DNA of 64,000 bases from Candidula unifasciata (taxonomy: Eukaryota; Mollusca; Gastropoda; Stylommatophora; Geomitridae). Below, in pieces: positions 24,101 to 36,045 of the stretch. Position numbers and translations under genes: made by a program. The DNA is taken from contig CAJHNH020000565.1 of the NCBI GenBank assembly GCA_905116865.2, positions 1 to 64,000 on the forward strand, read 5' to 3'. A model generated the notes under the pieces. The model was not told where the DNA came from. It saw only the letters and a program-made list of their open reading frames with translations, and ran no database searches. Each line of letters opens with the position of its first letter. Position 1 is the first letter of the stretch.

Positions 24101-24490
24101 CTAATACTGTAGTTGCGGCTACTGGTACTACTATCAACATCACTACTACTAATACTGTAGTTGCGGCTACTGGTACTACTATTATCACTACTACTAATAC
24201 TGTAGTTGCGGCTACTGGTACTACTATCAACATCACTACTACTAATACTGTAGTTGCGGCTACTGGTACTACTATCAACATCACTACTACTAATACTGTA
24301 GTTGCGGCTACTGGTACTACTATCAACATCACTACTACTAATACTGTAGTTGCGGCTACTGGTACTACTATCAACATCACTACTACTAATACTGTAGTTG
24401 CGGCTACTGGTACTACTATCAACATCACTACTACTAATACTGTAGTTGCGGCTACTGGTACTACTATCATCACTACTACTAATACTTTAG
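21150..24490. repeat. 3.3-kb minisatellite of 45-bp and 48-bp units
   Basis: The main unit (45 bp) joins ACTACTATAATCACCACTAC to TAACACTGTAGTTGTCGCTA and CTGGT. From about 24020 the unit is 48 bp with ACTATCAACATCACTACTAC. Sub-blocks use GTAGTTGCGG or GTAGTTGTCG variants. A block is duplicated at an offset of 769 bp: the rare word TTGGTACTACTGTAATAGCC is at 22492 and 23261, and TATTGG with the ACAAATAAT variants is at 22171 and 22940. Units are multiples of 3, so ORFs of several hundred codons exist on both strands; they are low-complexity Val/Ile/Thr or Ser/Asp/Tyr strings and are not credible genes. Confidence 0.97.
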
Positions 24491-24599
24491 TTGTCGTTAC
24501 AAGGAGTAGAACACAGTACCACACCGTCAACGACAAAAACAAACGTTTTGCCAAGAAAACGGACAATACAATCACAAGCATGAACACATAAAAAATCAA

Positions 24600-24775
24600 T
24601 GAGGTGAACGACGAGGCTCTGGGCTTCATTAGAAAACAAAAGATGAAATGGTTTGGCCATACAACGCGAATGTGAACAAAAAGTGTGCCACAGCAAGCAA
24701 TGTTGTACTGACCAGGCGGGAGGCCAAGAAGAGGCTGACCGTGCAAACAATGGACAGAGAGCATTACAAATCTGG
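24600..24775 (+). mobile_element. LINE C-terminal fragment
   Basis: Reads KQKMKWFGHTTRM, then GGRPRRG, the tail motif also seen as QRMKWFGHLTRM in the LINE at 25.7-26.7 kb. Truncated at both ends, directly after the 48-bp array. Confidence 0.65.
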
Positions 24776-24861
24776 GATTCCCAGTTTACGAGGCTCACAA
24801 ACAAACACTTTCCTCTATATTGTACTTACCTCGACACCGTAAGGTACCAAAGGATCGAGAG

Positions 24862-24948
24862 GAGATGAGATGAGATGAGATGAGATGAGATGAGATGAGA
24901 TGAGATGAGAGGAGATGAGATGAGATGAGATGAGATGAGATGAGATGG
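24862..24948. repeat. (GAGAT)n microsatellite
   Basis: About 17 pentanucleotide units with two GAGGA variants. It may be the 3' tail of the preceding LINE fragment. Confidence 0.95.
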
Positions 24949-25480
24949 TACTGTGAGGCCTGTCACACAATCGACATCTAGTCTTGAACAGGCGAGACTC
25001 TGCTTCTTACTTTGTCATTATTTATTCTTTATGCGTTCGTCATTAAAAGGACAGTTGGTGTCGTGTTTTGGGGTTTACAGCCAGCTGAGATATATCTGCT
25101 CATTTTTGGCCCAATACATCCGGTTTCAGCAAGTAATCAAAAATTTACCTCTTACGACAGTACGACAGGAGCAGTGGCCTGTTCTCCCCTCCCCCACCCC
25201 TACCCCTACCCCTACCCCTACCCCCACCCCCACCACCCCCACCTAACATATAAAGGACCACAGAAACCACAGGGGTAGAAATGATTGCAGCTACAAGCAT
25301 ATTGATCAAACCGTGCACACGAAACAATTGCTCTATCGATTTTGTTGACAAATCACGATTATCTTTATCTACTCATTTGCGGAATGCTTGGTGCTGAGAT
25401 TAGTTTCTAGAACTTATCGTTTAGTATTAGAGGTACCGACCAGCCTGATTCGGGCATGAAACAACTATATAAGTGGTTGA
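24949..25480. other. No gene seen; C-rich tract
   Basis: Contains a C-rich tract at about 25184-25243 built on CCCCTACCCCTACC and CCCCCACC. Otherwise unique-looking with no gene. Confidence 0.5.
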
Positions 25481-25650
25481 GTGATACAGTAGTAGTAGTA
25501 GATTTTACCCCACCAGGACATCACACAAGCGATAAACACCCGATGACACAAAGTGCCACCATGTGGATGAGGATCACCCGTGAAGAGGCTCCACAAACCG
25601 CGTTTAGACATTATGCCATATTTATGGCCTGGCTATATGGCGGCCCTTGG
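25480..25650 (-). mobile_element. Dispersed repeat D1, copy 2
   Basis: On the minus strand it reads GTGATCCTCATCCACATGGT, GGCACTTTGTGTCATCGGGT, GTTTATCGCTTGTGTGATGT and ends in (CTA)n. Nearly colinear with 1830-1990. Confidence 0.8.
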
Positions 25651-25706
25651 GTCTTCGAAATAATGAAAAATTGCATCTCACAAGGGGATGACAGATTATT
25701 ACGGTT

Positions 25707-26721
25707 GATTGATACAATTTTTAATAATTATTAGACAACATCAGAGCCCTCTATGAAAAAAGTGAAAGTGCAGTAAGAACATCTAGTGGTCTTTCTGAAT
25801 GGTTCAAAGTCACAACTGGTGTCAGACAAGGATGTGTACTGTCACCATTACTTTTCATAACATACATGGATAAGATCACTGTAGAAGCAAACCCAGACGT
25901 GTATGCTATAAACGAATTACTTTTTGCTGATGATCAAAGCATACTGTATCAAAATGAATATGATCTACAGGAACATCTGACTACTCTCAACAACAGCTGT
26001 TTACAACATAATATGAGAATCAATACAGAAAAAACAGAAGTTATGAAGATCAGCAGAACACACAGGCCACTGAATATAAATGTTGGAAGTGCCAAAATCA
26101 AGCAAACCAAAGAGTTCAAATACTTGGGCAGTATATTTACAGAGGATGGAAGAATGGACAGAGAGATAGAAACAAGAATACAGAAAGCAAATGCTGTCAC
26201 ATACCAGCTATCACCTCTGCTTAAACATCCAGATATAACCATGAAGATCAAAAGACAATTGATAAACACCATCTTCATTCCAACACTCTGCTACCAGTGC
26301 CAGATATGGACAATCAACAAGACCCATGAAAGAAAAATAGAAGCCTGTGAAATGAAATGTCTAAGAAAAGCGAATAAGACCAGACTAGACAGGATAAAGA
26401 ACATAGACATTAGAAACACTGTCAAAACTACACCATGTTTAGACTACATAGAACATCAAAGAATGAAATGGTTTGGACATCTAACCAGGATGAAAAATGA
26501 CCAAATAACATCACAAATTTTCAACCAAAGAAGCTCAGGATATAAGGCAAGAGGAAGACCAAGGAAACGGTGGATTGACGGGGTCTCCGAAACCTGCCAA
26601 AAGCATGGCCTCAGAACATCAGATGCTGCCCGCCTTGCTTATGACAGGAACTTGCATCTCCCCACAACGCTTAGCGGCATACGTGGAAGGAAAAAGTAAA
26701 GTAAAAGTAAGATTGATACAA
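25707..26721 (+). mobile_element. 5'-truncated LINE with 11-bp target duplication
   Basis: Element 25718-26710 lies between perfect copies of GATTGATACAA (25707-25717 and 26711-26721). From 25728 to 26699 there is one uninterrupted reading frame of 323 codons. It begins inside the reverse transcriptase (DNIRALYEKSESAV), has the RT motif GVRQGCVLSPLLF, the active site FADD, then EFKYLGSIFTEDG, RMKWFGHLTRM and GRPRKRWIDGV, ending GIRGRKK. It then has a short AAAGTAAAGTAAAAG tail. The endonuclease and N-terminal RT are missing, so it cannot move by itself. The open frame and perfect duplication suggest a recent insertion. Confidence 0.92.
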
Positions 26722-26844
26722 ATATTTTTCTGCTAATTTCAAGCTATTACTGTAACAGACATGCTGATCTCAAGGAGTGAATATAAACAGTGAGATAGAA
26801 AGACTTGAAATAATAACAATTCATCAGTGATATAGTACCCCCCA

Positions 26845-27095
26845 CTGCAGGGATGGCTGCACGCTGGCCTGCCCGTACAAACGTTTTCAGTTTGAAGCCT
26901 CACTGAGCCGGATATTTGGTTTTTGCAAAATTGATTTTTACTCCCAGGTCGACCCAACCTAAGACTGGTACCAGGTAATGGTCTGGGAATAAAGGCGGCC
27001 GGTGTAATGTTGACAACATCACCAGACCAGCCCCGATTGGTCTTTACAACAACGTGTCTAGCACTATGTACGAAATGATCCATTGTCTTAGTTAT
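26845..27095 (+). mobile_element. SINE family B, copy
   Basis: A conserved body, TCGACCCAACCTAAGACTGG then GTACCAGGTAATGGTCTGGG, is followed by the family tail AAAGGCGGCCGGTGTAATG, TTGACAACATCACC and CGTGTCTAGCACTATGTACG. It matches 46225-46470 throughout the 3' half. The head, GCTGCACGCTGGCCTGC, is tRNA-like but weak. Confidence 0.75.
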
Positions 27096-27249
27096 AAGCT
27101 TTGCTACATCAAGTACAAGCTAATAAAAGTGTTCAGGCTCATACACCATAGAAAGGGACAAAGCGAATAGTTGCCACTTGCAGGCTTAAGATGCTGGTAA
27201 GTTGTGTTAATAACAGTTAAAAGAACACGATGTGCGGAAGTGTTTCACG

Positions 27250-29330
27250 TGTACCGATATAGCAGCAATTGTATTAGTAGTAATGGGGACTATCATAGCA
27301 GCAATTGTAGTAATGAAGGTGATTAAAGTAGTACCAATAGCCGCAAATGTAGTTTTAGTAATAATTATAGCAGTAATAATTTTGTTTGTAGTAATAGTGA
27401 TTATAACACCAGCAATAATAGCAATTGTATCAGTAGTAATGGTGGTTATAATTATAGTAACAGCAGCAAATGTATTAAGAGTACTGGTAATTATAATAGT
27501 AACAGTTGTATCAGTATAAAAGATGATTATAATAGCAGCAATAGCGACAGTTATATCAGTAGCAAGGATGATTATAGTAGCAGCAATAGTGGCAATTTTA
27601 TTAGGAGTAATGATGATTATAGTAGCAGCTACAGCAGCAAATGTATTAGGAGTAATGATGATGATAGTAGCAGCAATTGAATTAGGAGTAATCATGATTA
27701 TAGTCGCAGCTAAAGCGGCAATCGTATTAGGAGTAATGATGATTATAGTAGCAGCAATCGTATTAGGCGTAATCATGATTATAGTCGCAGCTACAGCGGC
27801 TAATGTATTAGGAGTAATGATGATTATAGTAGCAGCAATCGTATTAGGCGTAATCAGGATTATAGTAGCCGCTACAGCGGCAATTGTATTAGGAGTAATG
27901 ATAATTATAGTAGCAGCAATCGTATTAGGAGTAATGATGATTATAGTAGTAGCAAGCGTATTAAAAGTAATGATGATTATAGTAGCAGCAACTCTATTAG
28001 AAGTAATTATGATTATAGTAGCAGCAACTCTATTAGGAGTAATTATGATTATAGTAGCAGCAACTCTATTAGGAGTAATGATGATTGTAGTAGCAGCAAC
28101 CGTATTAGAAGTAATGATGATTATAGTAGCAGCAACCGTATTAGAAGTAATGATGATTATAGTAGCAGCAACTCTATTAGGAGTAATGATGATTGTAGTA
28201 GCAGCAATAGTGGCAACTGTTTTAGGAGTAATGATGATTATAGTAGCAGCAATACCGGCCGTATATCAGTACTAAGAATAATTATAGTAGCAACTACAGC
28301 GGATATCTTATTAGGAGTAATGATGATTATAGTAGCAACAATCGTATTAGGAGTAATGATGATTATAGTAGCAGCAATTGTATTAAGAGTAATGATGATT
28401 ATAGTAGCAGCAATTTTATTAGGAGTAATGAGGATTATAGTAGCAGCAAATGTATTTGGAGTAACGAGGATTATAGTAGCAGCAATTGTATTAGGAGTAA
28501 TGATGATTATAGTAGCAGCAATTATATTAGGAGTAATGATGATTATAGTAGCAGCAATTGTATTAGGAGTAATGATGATTATAGTAGCAGCAATTGTATT
28601 AGGAGTAATGATGATTATAGTAGCAGCAATTGTATTAGGAGTAATGATGATTATAGTAGCAGCAATTGTATTAGGAGTGATTATGATTATAGTAGCAGCG
28701 ATCGTATTAGGAGTAATGATGATTATAGTAGCAGCAATCGGATTAGGAGTGATGATGATTATAGTAGCAGCAATCGTATTAGGAGTGATGATGATTATAG
28801 TAGCAGCAATCGTATTAGGAGTGATGACGATTATAGTAGCAGCATTCGTATTAGGAGTGATGATGATTATAGTAGCAGCAATTGTATTAGGAGTGATGAT
28901 GATTATAGTAGCAGCAATCGTATTAGGAGTGATGATGATTACAGTAGCAGCAATCGTATTAGGAGTGATGATGATTATAGTAGCAGCAATCGTATTAGGA
29001 GTAATGATGATTACAGTAGCAGCAATTGTATTAGGAGTGATTATGATTATAGTAGCAGCAATCGTATTAGGAGTGATGATGATTATAGTAGCAGCAATTG
29101 TATTAGGAGTTATTATGATTATAGTAGCAGCAATCGTATTAGGAGTGATGATGATTATAGTAGCAGCAATCGTATTAGGAGTAATGATGATTACAGTAGC
29201 AGCAATCGTATTAGGAGTAATGATGATTACAGTAGCAGCAATCGTATTAGGAGTGATGATGATTATAGTAGCAGCAATTGTATTAACAGTAATGATGATT
29301 ATATTAGAAGCAATTGAAGTAATTTTAAGG
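27250..29330. repeat. 2.1-kb minisatellite, 36-bp unit
   Basis: Typical unit: GATTATAGTAGCAGCAATTG then TATTAGGAGTAATGAT. It is degenerate at the left edge (27250-27600), includes 69-bp composite units at about 27600-27900, and is nearly pure from 28320 to 29300. 36 is a multiple of 3, so the frame encoding MMIIVAAIVLGV repeats stays open; there is no sign of a real hydrophobic protein. Confidence 0.97.
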
Positions 29331-29545
29331 TTTTTAGTTAGTAAGTTAGATAATAATTTGGTTTTTTAGTTAGTAAGTTAGTTAATTAGTTGGGTTATCA
29401 TCATTGCACTCCGGATATGTTCATAGGTGCTCAGATCCTCCCCTCAGTATGAACATCAGCCTGCGATGGCTAATTATACCAGTTATATGTTGATTAAAAA
29501 TTGTTTTGATGTGCATAGCAGCGATTGTATTATGAGTAATGGAGT
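29331..29545. other. Short spacer between arrays
   Basis: A (TTAG)n-rich stretch at 29335-29395, then unique sequence. TTAGTTAATTAGTTGGG resembles the edge of a repeat at 52035-52065. Confidence 0.4.
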
Positions 29546-29549
29546 TATA

Positions 29550-31497
29550 ACAGTTGCAGTAGCAGCCAGTACCACAGTGGCAGTAGCAGCCAGTACCACA
29601 GTAGCAGTAGCAGCCAGTACCACAGTAGCAGTAGCAGCCAGTACCACAGTAGCAGCCAGTACCACAGTAGCAGCCAGTACCACAGTAGCAGCCAGTACCA
29701 CAGTAGCAGCCAGTACCACAGTAGCAGCCAGTACCACAGTAGCAGCCAGTACCACAGTAGCAGTAGCAGCCAGTACCACAGTAGCAGTAGCAGCCAGTAC
29801 CACACTAGCAGCCAGTACCACAGTGGCAGTAGCAGCCAGTACCACAGTGGCAGTAGCAGCCAGTACCACAGTAGCAGTAGCAGCCAGTACCACAGTAGCA
29901 GCCAGTACCACAGTAGCAGTAGCAGCCAGTACCACAGTAGCAGTAGCAGCCAGTACCACAGTGGCAGTAGCAGCCAGTACCACAGTGGCAGTAGCAGCCA
30001 GTACCACAGTAGCAGTAGCAGCCACGAACACGGTAGCAGCCAGTACCACAGCAACAGTAGCAGCCAGTACCACAGTAGCAGCCAGTACCACAGTAGCAGT
30101 AGCAGCCAGGAACACAGTAGCAGCAAGTACCACATGAGCAGTAGCAGCCAGTACCACAGTAGCAGTAGCAGCCAGTAACACAGCAACAGTAGCAGCCAGT
30201 ACCACAGTAGCAGTAGCAGCCAGTACCACAGTAGCAGTAGCAGCCAGTACCACAGCAACACTAGCAGCCAGTACCACAGTAGCAGCCAGTACCACAGTGG
30301 CAGTAGCAGCCAGTAACACAGTGGCAGTAGCAGCCAGTAACACAGTAGCAGCCAGTACCACAGTAGCAGTAGCAGCCAGTACCACAGTAGCAGTAGTAGC
30401 CAGTACCACAGCAACAGTAGCAGCCAGTACCACAGTAGCAGCAGTACCACAGTGGCACTAGCAGCCAGTACCACAGTGGCAGTAGCACCCAGTACCACAG
30501 AAGCAGCCAGTACCACAGTAGCAGCCAGTACCAGATTGGCAACCAGTACCACAGTGGCAGTAGCAGCCAGTACCACAGTGGCAGTAGCAGCCAGTACCAC
30601 AGTAGCAGTAGCACCCAGTACCACAGTGGCAGTAGCAACCAGTACCACAGTGGCAGTAGCAGCCAGTACCACAGTAGCAGTAGCAGCCAGTACCACAGTT
30701 GCAGTAGCAGCCAGTACCACAGTAGCAGCGAGTACCACAGTAGCAGCCAGTACCACAGTAGCAGCCAGTACCACAGTAGCAGCTAGTACCACAGTAGCAG
30801 CCAGTACCACAGTAGCAGCCAGTACCACAGTAGCAGCCAGTACCACAGTAGCAGCCAGTACCACAGTAGCAGCTAGTACCACAGTAGCAGTAGCAGCCAG
30901 TACCACAGTAGCAGCCAGTAACACAATAACAGTAGCAGCCAGTACCACAGTAGCAGCCAGTAGCACAGTAGCAGCCAGTACCACAGTAGCAGCCAGTACC
31001 ACAGTAGCAGCCAGTACCACAGTAGCAGCCAGTACCACAGTAGCAGCCAGTAGCACAGTAGCAGTAGCAGCCAGTACCACAGTAGCAGTAGCAGCTAGTA
31101 CCACAGTAGCAGCCAGTACCACAGTGGCAGTAGCAGCCAGTACCACAGTAGCAGCCAGTACCACAGCAGCAGCCAGTACCACAGTAGCAGCCAGTACCAC
31201 AGTAGCAGCCAGTACCACAGTAGCAGCCAGTACCACATTAGCAGCCAGTACCACAGTAGCAGTAGCAGCCAGTACCACAGTAGCAGTAGCAGCTAGTACC
31301 ACAGTAGCAGCCAGTACCACAGTAGCAGTAGCAGCTAGTACCACAGTAGCAGCCAGTACCACAGTGGCAGTAGCAGCCAGTACCACAGTCAGCCAGTACC
31401 ACAGTAGCAGCTAGTACCACAGTAGCAGCCAGTACCACAGTAGCAGCCAGTACCACAATAGCAGCCAGTACCACAGTAGCAGCCAGTACCACAGTGG
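29550..31497. repeat. 1.95-kb minisatellite, 18- and 24-bp units
   Basis: Units AGCAGCCAGTACCACAGT (18 bp) and the same with an extra AGTAGC or AGTGGC (24 bp) alternate in blocks. Runs of pure 18-bp units are at 29640-29760, 30720-30880 and 31170-31250. All units are multiples of 3 and stop-free in both orientations. Confidence 0.97.
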
Positions 31498-32529
31498 AGG
31501 CTGGCTGCAATGCATCTACTCCGTCTTTTCGGAATTTTACTTGGTGAGGTCACAATCTTTCCCACAGTATGACTCTCGTACCACTGTCCTAAAGACCATC
31601 CTAGAAATCGAGCCTAAAATGTCCGGGTAATGTAAGTTAGCGACGTCTCCACAGACGACATTTTGACAAGCGCCACCACAAATAAAGAGTTGCAGTTCAG
31701 ATGGCACTGGTTAACCGTATGTCCATCTCTACTTTCCTCTGAGTTTCATTGTTATTCAGATCCTTGTGGGACATCATATCATTATTATCAGACATTTGTG
31801 CAGTGCAGAAGACAAAAACATGCGTGCCAGAGATGAGGAATTAATCACTGGATGCTAGATAATCTACTTTTAACGTCAAAAATCAGCTAATTGTGCATAA
31901 TAAAGATACCAGAACGTTGTTCTGACATAACCATTCTTTCAGTTGCACGACAGTTACAAAATGGTTACAAGACGATGGCACGACTCGAGCAACATACACA
32001 GCTTAATACACAAAAGTTAAGTTATCAGTTACATAATACAGAAGCACGACATTTGGGTATATAACAGTTGTCAATACAGTGGCAGAAATAAACCAGCAAT
32101 GCGAGCAAAATCCCTGCAAAACAGAGACAGTTATAACAGTGCCATTAAATTGTGAACGTCTACAAGTGTTTTGCCGCCCAACAATGGACGGCCTTCATGC
32201 TGCCGTGGCAGAGTTAACTATCGCCGTTTTGTCAATGACATGTCAAACACACACTGGTTGTGTTTAGAGAGGCGCGAGAGAAAGGATCCAGTAGGATTTA
32301 ATTCAGCTTCCGTTGTTGTAGCCCTGTGTGTACAAACTAATGGTACTTCAAAACCCGATCGCTAATTAATTATTCATTGTCCTGGTTGCAATCATTCTTG
32401 GCCTTATCAAAACTTGTGTCAACAGAAGTTGCTGTTGCATTGTGGCTTGTGAGCTTGTCCACACACAACTAAATTCCCGGTAAGAGACGTAATTTTTTTT
32501 CAAAATCTCACCCTGACTGCCAGCGAGGG
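31498..32529. other. No gene seen
   Basis: About 1 kb of mixed composition. The short open frames do not resemble proteins and no tandem repeat is present. Confidence 0.5.
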
Positions 32530-32655
32530 TCATAATCAAACCTGAAGGTTGAACGCGGTTTCTGGGTCTTGCGCAGGGGGAATTCTTATTTACATCACAG
32601 CACTTTGTGTCACGGGGTGTTTATCGCTGGTTGTGAGGTCCTGGTGTGTTTGAAC
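32530..32655 (+). mobile_element. Dispersed repeat D1, copy 3 (partial)
   Basis: Shares GGTTGAACGCGGTTTCTGGG, GCACTTTGTGTCACGGGGTG and TTTATCGCTGGTTGTGAGGT with copies at 1.8 and 25.5 kb. It lacks the trinucleotide tail. Confidence 0.7.
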
Positions 32656-33164
32656 GTCACTCAAGCTTGTCAACAGAACCAAGATCAGCTTTAGTCCCCA
32701 GAAGTATAAACCCATTTTTTTAATGAAAAACACAGGGATCCTTTTCACGCCACATCGGGTGTCTCAATTGGATTACTTGTTGGGTTACGTGCTCAACGTC
32801 ACGCCGGCATTCTTGATTTCCTAGGACATCTCTTCTCACTAACTGTAGGCTCTGGTGTGTGTTCCGTGGATAACCACTATGGTCACACGCGGAAAATTTT
32901 CACTTATCGGGTCTATCCAAACCCAAATACTATTTTCATTTCTGTTCGGCAAAGTAAAATACTCAAAATGTTAAAACTATAAATAATGGCGGTCTGCCAT
33001 GTGAGGAAAGAAGCATTAAGCCCAGAGACGCGCAGATACCAGAACTTTAGAAACGAAAGTGGCGCAAATAAACAAGACCACAAATATAGCCAGAGACTTT
33101 TGGCAGCTTCGGAAAGCTAGCAGCAGTCTGAAAATGGTTGATTTTTTTATTTTATCTTTTCTTA
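32656..33164. other. No gene seen
   Basis: No ORF or repeat recognised. Confidence 0.5.
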
Positions 33165-33740
33165 AAAGGAAAGGAATTGGAATTCCGTGGCTCCAGCTTG
33201 GAGAAGGAAAATAGACTTACTGCCCCTTAACAAGGATGTCGTAGGAGACGAGTAATTAGGGGTGTTTCCTTCAATGATGCTCTCCTCGGCCTCTGTGGCT
33301 TAGGTGTTGCAAACGCACTTCGTAATGCCGGGTGCAGGGTTCAATCCCAGCTGCAGACGATTTGTCAACAGACCTTCTTGCGTTGGTTTCGACAATGACA
33401 TCAACAGCCGACCGTTTAGAAGGCAATGGCAGCTACTGAACGTAAATTTACACAGAGAAACCACAACAGCCACACACACACAAAAGTTGGAGTTGGTTCC
33501 ACAACCTCCTGTAAAGGATACGCAACTAACTTTCCTTCAGAGGCGGAGTGCATCTGTCTGATAGGCAAGGGGCCAACAGTCAGCATACGAAATAAGTCAG
33601 AACTGTTACATGGATGTGCACCTTAACTCAAGCTGTGGGTCATGGCCGAAAGTCCACGAGTGGACGAACAACCAGAACTTTCTGTCGACCTTTATAACCG
33701 GTGATTGTTACGAAGAAGAATACTTTAGGCTAGGTCGATT
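33165..33740 (+). mobile_element. Dispersed repeat family E, copy 3, split by a SINE
   Basis: Left part (AAGGATGTCGTAGGAGACGA then GTAATTAGGGG) and right part (GGCGGAGTGCATCTGTCTGA then TAGGCAAGGGG, GGACGAACAACCAGAACTTT) are contiguous in the copy at 59460-59735. A SINE-A copy lies between them. Confidence 0.75.
33265..33539 (+). mobile_element. SINE family A, copy 3, nested, 9-bp target duplication
   Basis: SINE body 33274-33530 (257 bp) is flanked by TTTCCTTCA at 33265-33273 and 33531-33539. Head CCTCTGTGGCTTAGGTGTTG, B-box-like GGTTCAATCCCAGCTGC, end GTAAAGGATACGCAACTAAC. It is inserted in family E, so it is younger than that copy. Confidence 0.9.
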
Positions 33741-33784
33741 TTAGGAACAGGGAACCTCGAAACCTGGTTCAACAGTACAGCCGT

Positions 33785-34645
33785 ATAGCACAGTAATATG
33801 GGGCTATAGCACAGTAATGAAGGGGTGTAGCTCAGTAATGTGGGGCTATAGCTCAGTAATGTTTGGCTATAGCACAGTAATGTGGGGCTATAAATCAGTA
33901 ATATGAGGCTATAACACAGTAATATGAGGCTATAGCACAGTAATGTGGGGCTATAGCACAGTAATGTGGGGCTATAGCTCAGTTATGTGGGGCTATAGCT
34001 CAGTTATGTGGGGCTATAGCACAGTAATGTGGGGCTATAGCTCAGTTATGTGGGGCTATAGCACAGTAATGTGGGGCTATAGCTCAGTTATGTGGGGCTA
34101 TAGCACTGTAATGTGGGGCTATAGCACAGTAATGTGGGGCTATAGCTCAGTTATGTGGGGCTATAGCACAATAATGTTGGGCTATAGCACAGTAATGTGG
34201 GGCTATAGCACAGTAATGTGGGGCTATAGCACTGTAATGTGGGGCTATAGCACAGTAATGTGGGGCTATAGCACAGTAATGTGGGGCTATAAATCAGTAA
34301 TATGAGGCTATAAAACAGAAATGTGAGGCTATAGCACAGTAATGTGGGGCTATAGCTCAGTTATGTGGGGCTATAGCACAATAATGTGGGGCTATAGCAC
34401 AGTAATGTGGGGCTATAGCACAGTAATGTGGGGCTATAGCACTGTAATGTGGGGCTATAGCACAGTAATGTGGGGCTATAGCACAGTAATGTGGGGCTAT
34501 AAATCAGTAATATGAGGCTATAACACAGAAATGTGAGGCTATAGCACTGTAATGTGGGGCTATAGCTCAGTTATGTGGGGCTGTAGCACAATAATGTGGG
34601 ACAATAGCACAGTAATGATGGGCTATAGCAGAGTAATGTGGGGCC
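33785..34645. repeat. 21-bp minisatellite, about 41 copies
   Basis: Unit GTAATGTGGGGCTATAGCACA with GCTCA and AAATCA variants. The variant string AAATCAGTAATATGAGG recurs near 33893, 34291 and 34501 (210 bp between the last two), indicating block duplications of whole units. Confidence 0.95.
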
Positions 34646-34699
34646 ACCATAACATGGTTACGAAGTAGATCGGTGTGGGAAAGAGCGACCAGCAGTGAA

Positions 34700-35285
34700 C
34701 ATCACAGTGAACATCACAGTGTACAGAGAGTTTTTAGAACTAGTTTCTCCTATCTAGGACACAAAGAAACTGATGATGGAAGAAGCGAAACAGAAGTCAA
34801 AAATAGAATAGGAATGGCTACAACTGTCTCTTAGAAGATACGCAAGTTAGTGACGAAGAAATAAACAACACACTCAAAATGAGAATCGTCAAATATGATG
34901 TATACTCAGTCCTGCTGTATGGTGCAGAAACTTGGAGACCTGGGTAAACAGAGGAATAGGTAATTATTTCATGGAAACAACAACAGTCTAGAGCAGGGGT
35001 TCTGGAGAGGCTACAAATCAAAAGAGAATTACTGAAAGAGACAGTTGAAACACTTTGTCCACATCATAAGACATAACACACTTTTAAAAACCATACAGGA
35101 GGGAAAGGTGGAAGACAAGAGAGCAAGAGGTAGGCAACGATACAAGTGGAAGAACAACATCAAAAGATGTACGGTACGGGCAGCAGTCTGAGAGAGTGTA
35201 CAACCAGGACAAGAGACAGGGTAGTGTTGGAGATCCTTTGCAGCCAACCTTCACAGTAGAGACGGCACCTGGTTGATTGAGATCA
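34700..35285 (+). pseudogene. LINE C-terminal relic
   Basis: Across frames: FSYLGHKETDDGRSETEVKN, then VLLYGAETW, then ELLKETVETL, then GKVEDKRARGRQRYKWKNNI, then a tail reading WRSFAANLHSRDGTW. This is the RTE-like order of the 4.6-kb relic, heavily decayed. Confidence 0.75.
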
Positions 35286-35755
35286 GCGTGTGTGGGTCGG
35301 GCATGGACTTTAGGAAAGGTCTTGGGAATAAAGGAAGTGCTGTTAAACGGTCTAATACTACTGCATCGAGGAATATCCTCATGTGACTTGAACCAGAACA
35401 GCAATGGCCACAATCTATGCACACGACAACTTGTGCCATCTGTCGAGGAACATAATAGTGATGAAGATCGAATGCCTCATTCACTGACGTCATTACATGG
35501 CGTCTGGATATTAACCTAAGACATTAACATGGAAGCCAGAGTTCAGAGCGGGAGAAGAGAGAGAGAGAGAGAAAGAACACTTATGACATTGTTAGAATTG
35601 GACATTGTCCTCTATTACCAACACCCATTATACATTATTGATCACCACTGATCTATGAAATTGGATTTCTTTTTAAGCCGCCATTAATCTTAGATTTACA
35701 TTTATGTTATCATGCGTGGCAGACGAGGAACCGACGCAAATCGATACTGCAATTA
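35286..35755. other. No gene seen; short (GA)n
   Basis: A GA dinucleotide run at 35555-35573 within unique-looking sequence. Confidence 0.5.
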
Positions 35756-35769
35756 ATGTTGAATATAAA

Positions 35770-36045
35770 GTGACTTTTCTAGTTCACTGTCATGCTGAAT
35801 ACTCCACATTGTCATACAGAATATTCTACAACGCTTTCATACAAAACATTAGTGAATTCCACATTTTCATATTCAATGTCGTTGAATTAAACTGCGAAAT
35901 ATTATTGGGATGAACAATTTCATATAGAATGAAACCAAATTAAACACTTTCATACAGACTATTATTGAGATAAACACATTCATGCAAAATATTGTAAATT
36001 TCAACACTTTCTCAAAGAATATTGTAGATCGACACACTTTCATAC
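35770..36045. repeat. Degenerate ~35-bp repeat, left half
   Basis: Irregular recurrences of CTTTCATACAGAATATT and ATTGTAGAT. The same words resume at 37400-37490 after the LINE tail, so the LINE appears to sit inside the array. Confidence 0.6.

Noticed and set aside
21088..24764. ORFs of 460-713 codons (Val/Ile/Thr or Ser/Asp/Tyr)
   Set aside because: They follow the 45/48-bp array exactly and change composition with frame; no start context or domain.
25184..25243. C-rich CCCCTA words resembling telomeric repeats
   Set aside because: The unit is TACCCC/CACCCC, not CCCTAA, and the tract is short and internal.
29427..31510. Ala-Ser-Thr and Leu-rich ORFs over 600 codons
   Set aside because: Products of 18/24-bp units open on both strands; no evidence of a gene such as a mucin.
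33943..34305. 120-codon ORF of MWGYSTV repeats
   Set aside because: Open only because the 21-bp unit is a multiple of three; no gene signals.
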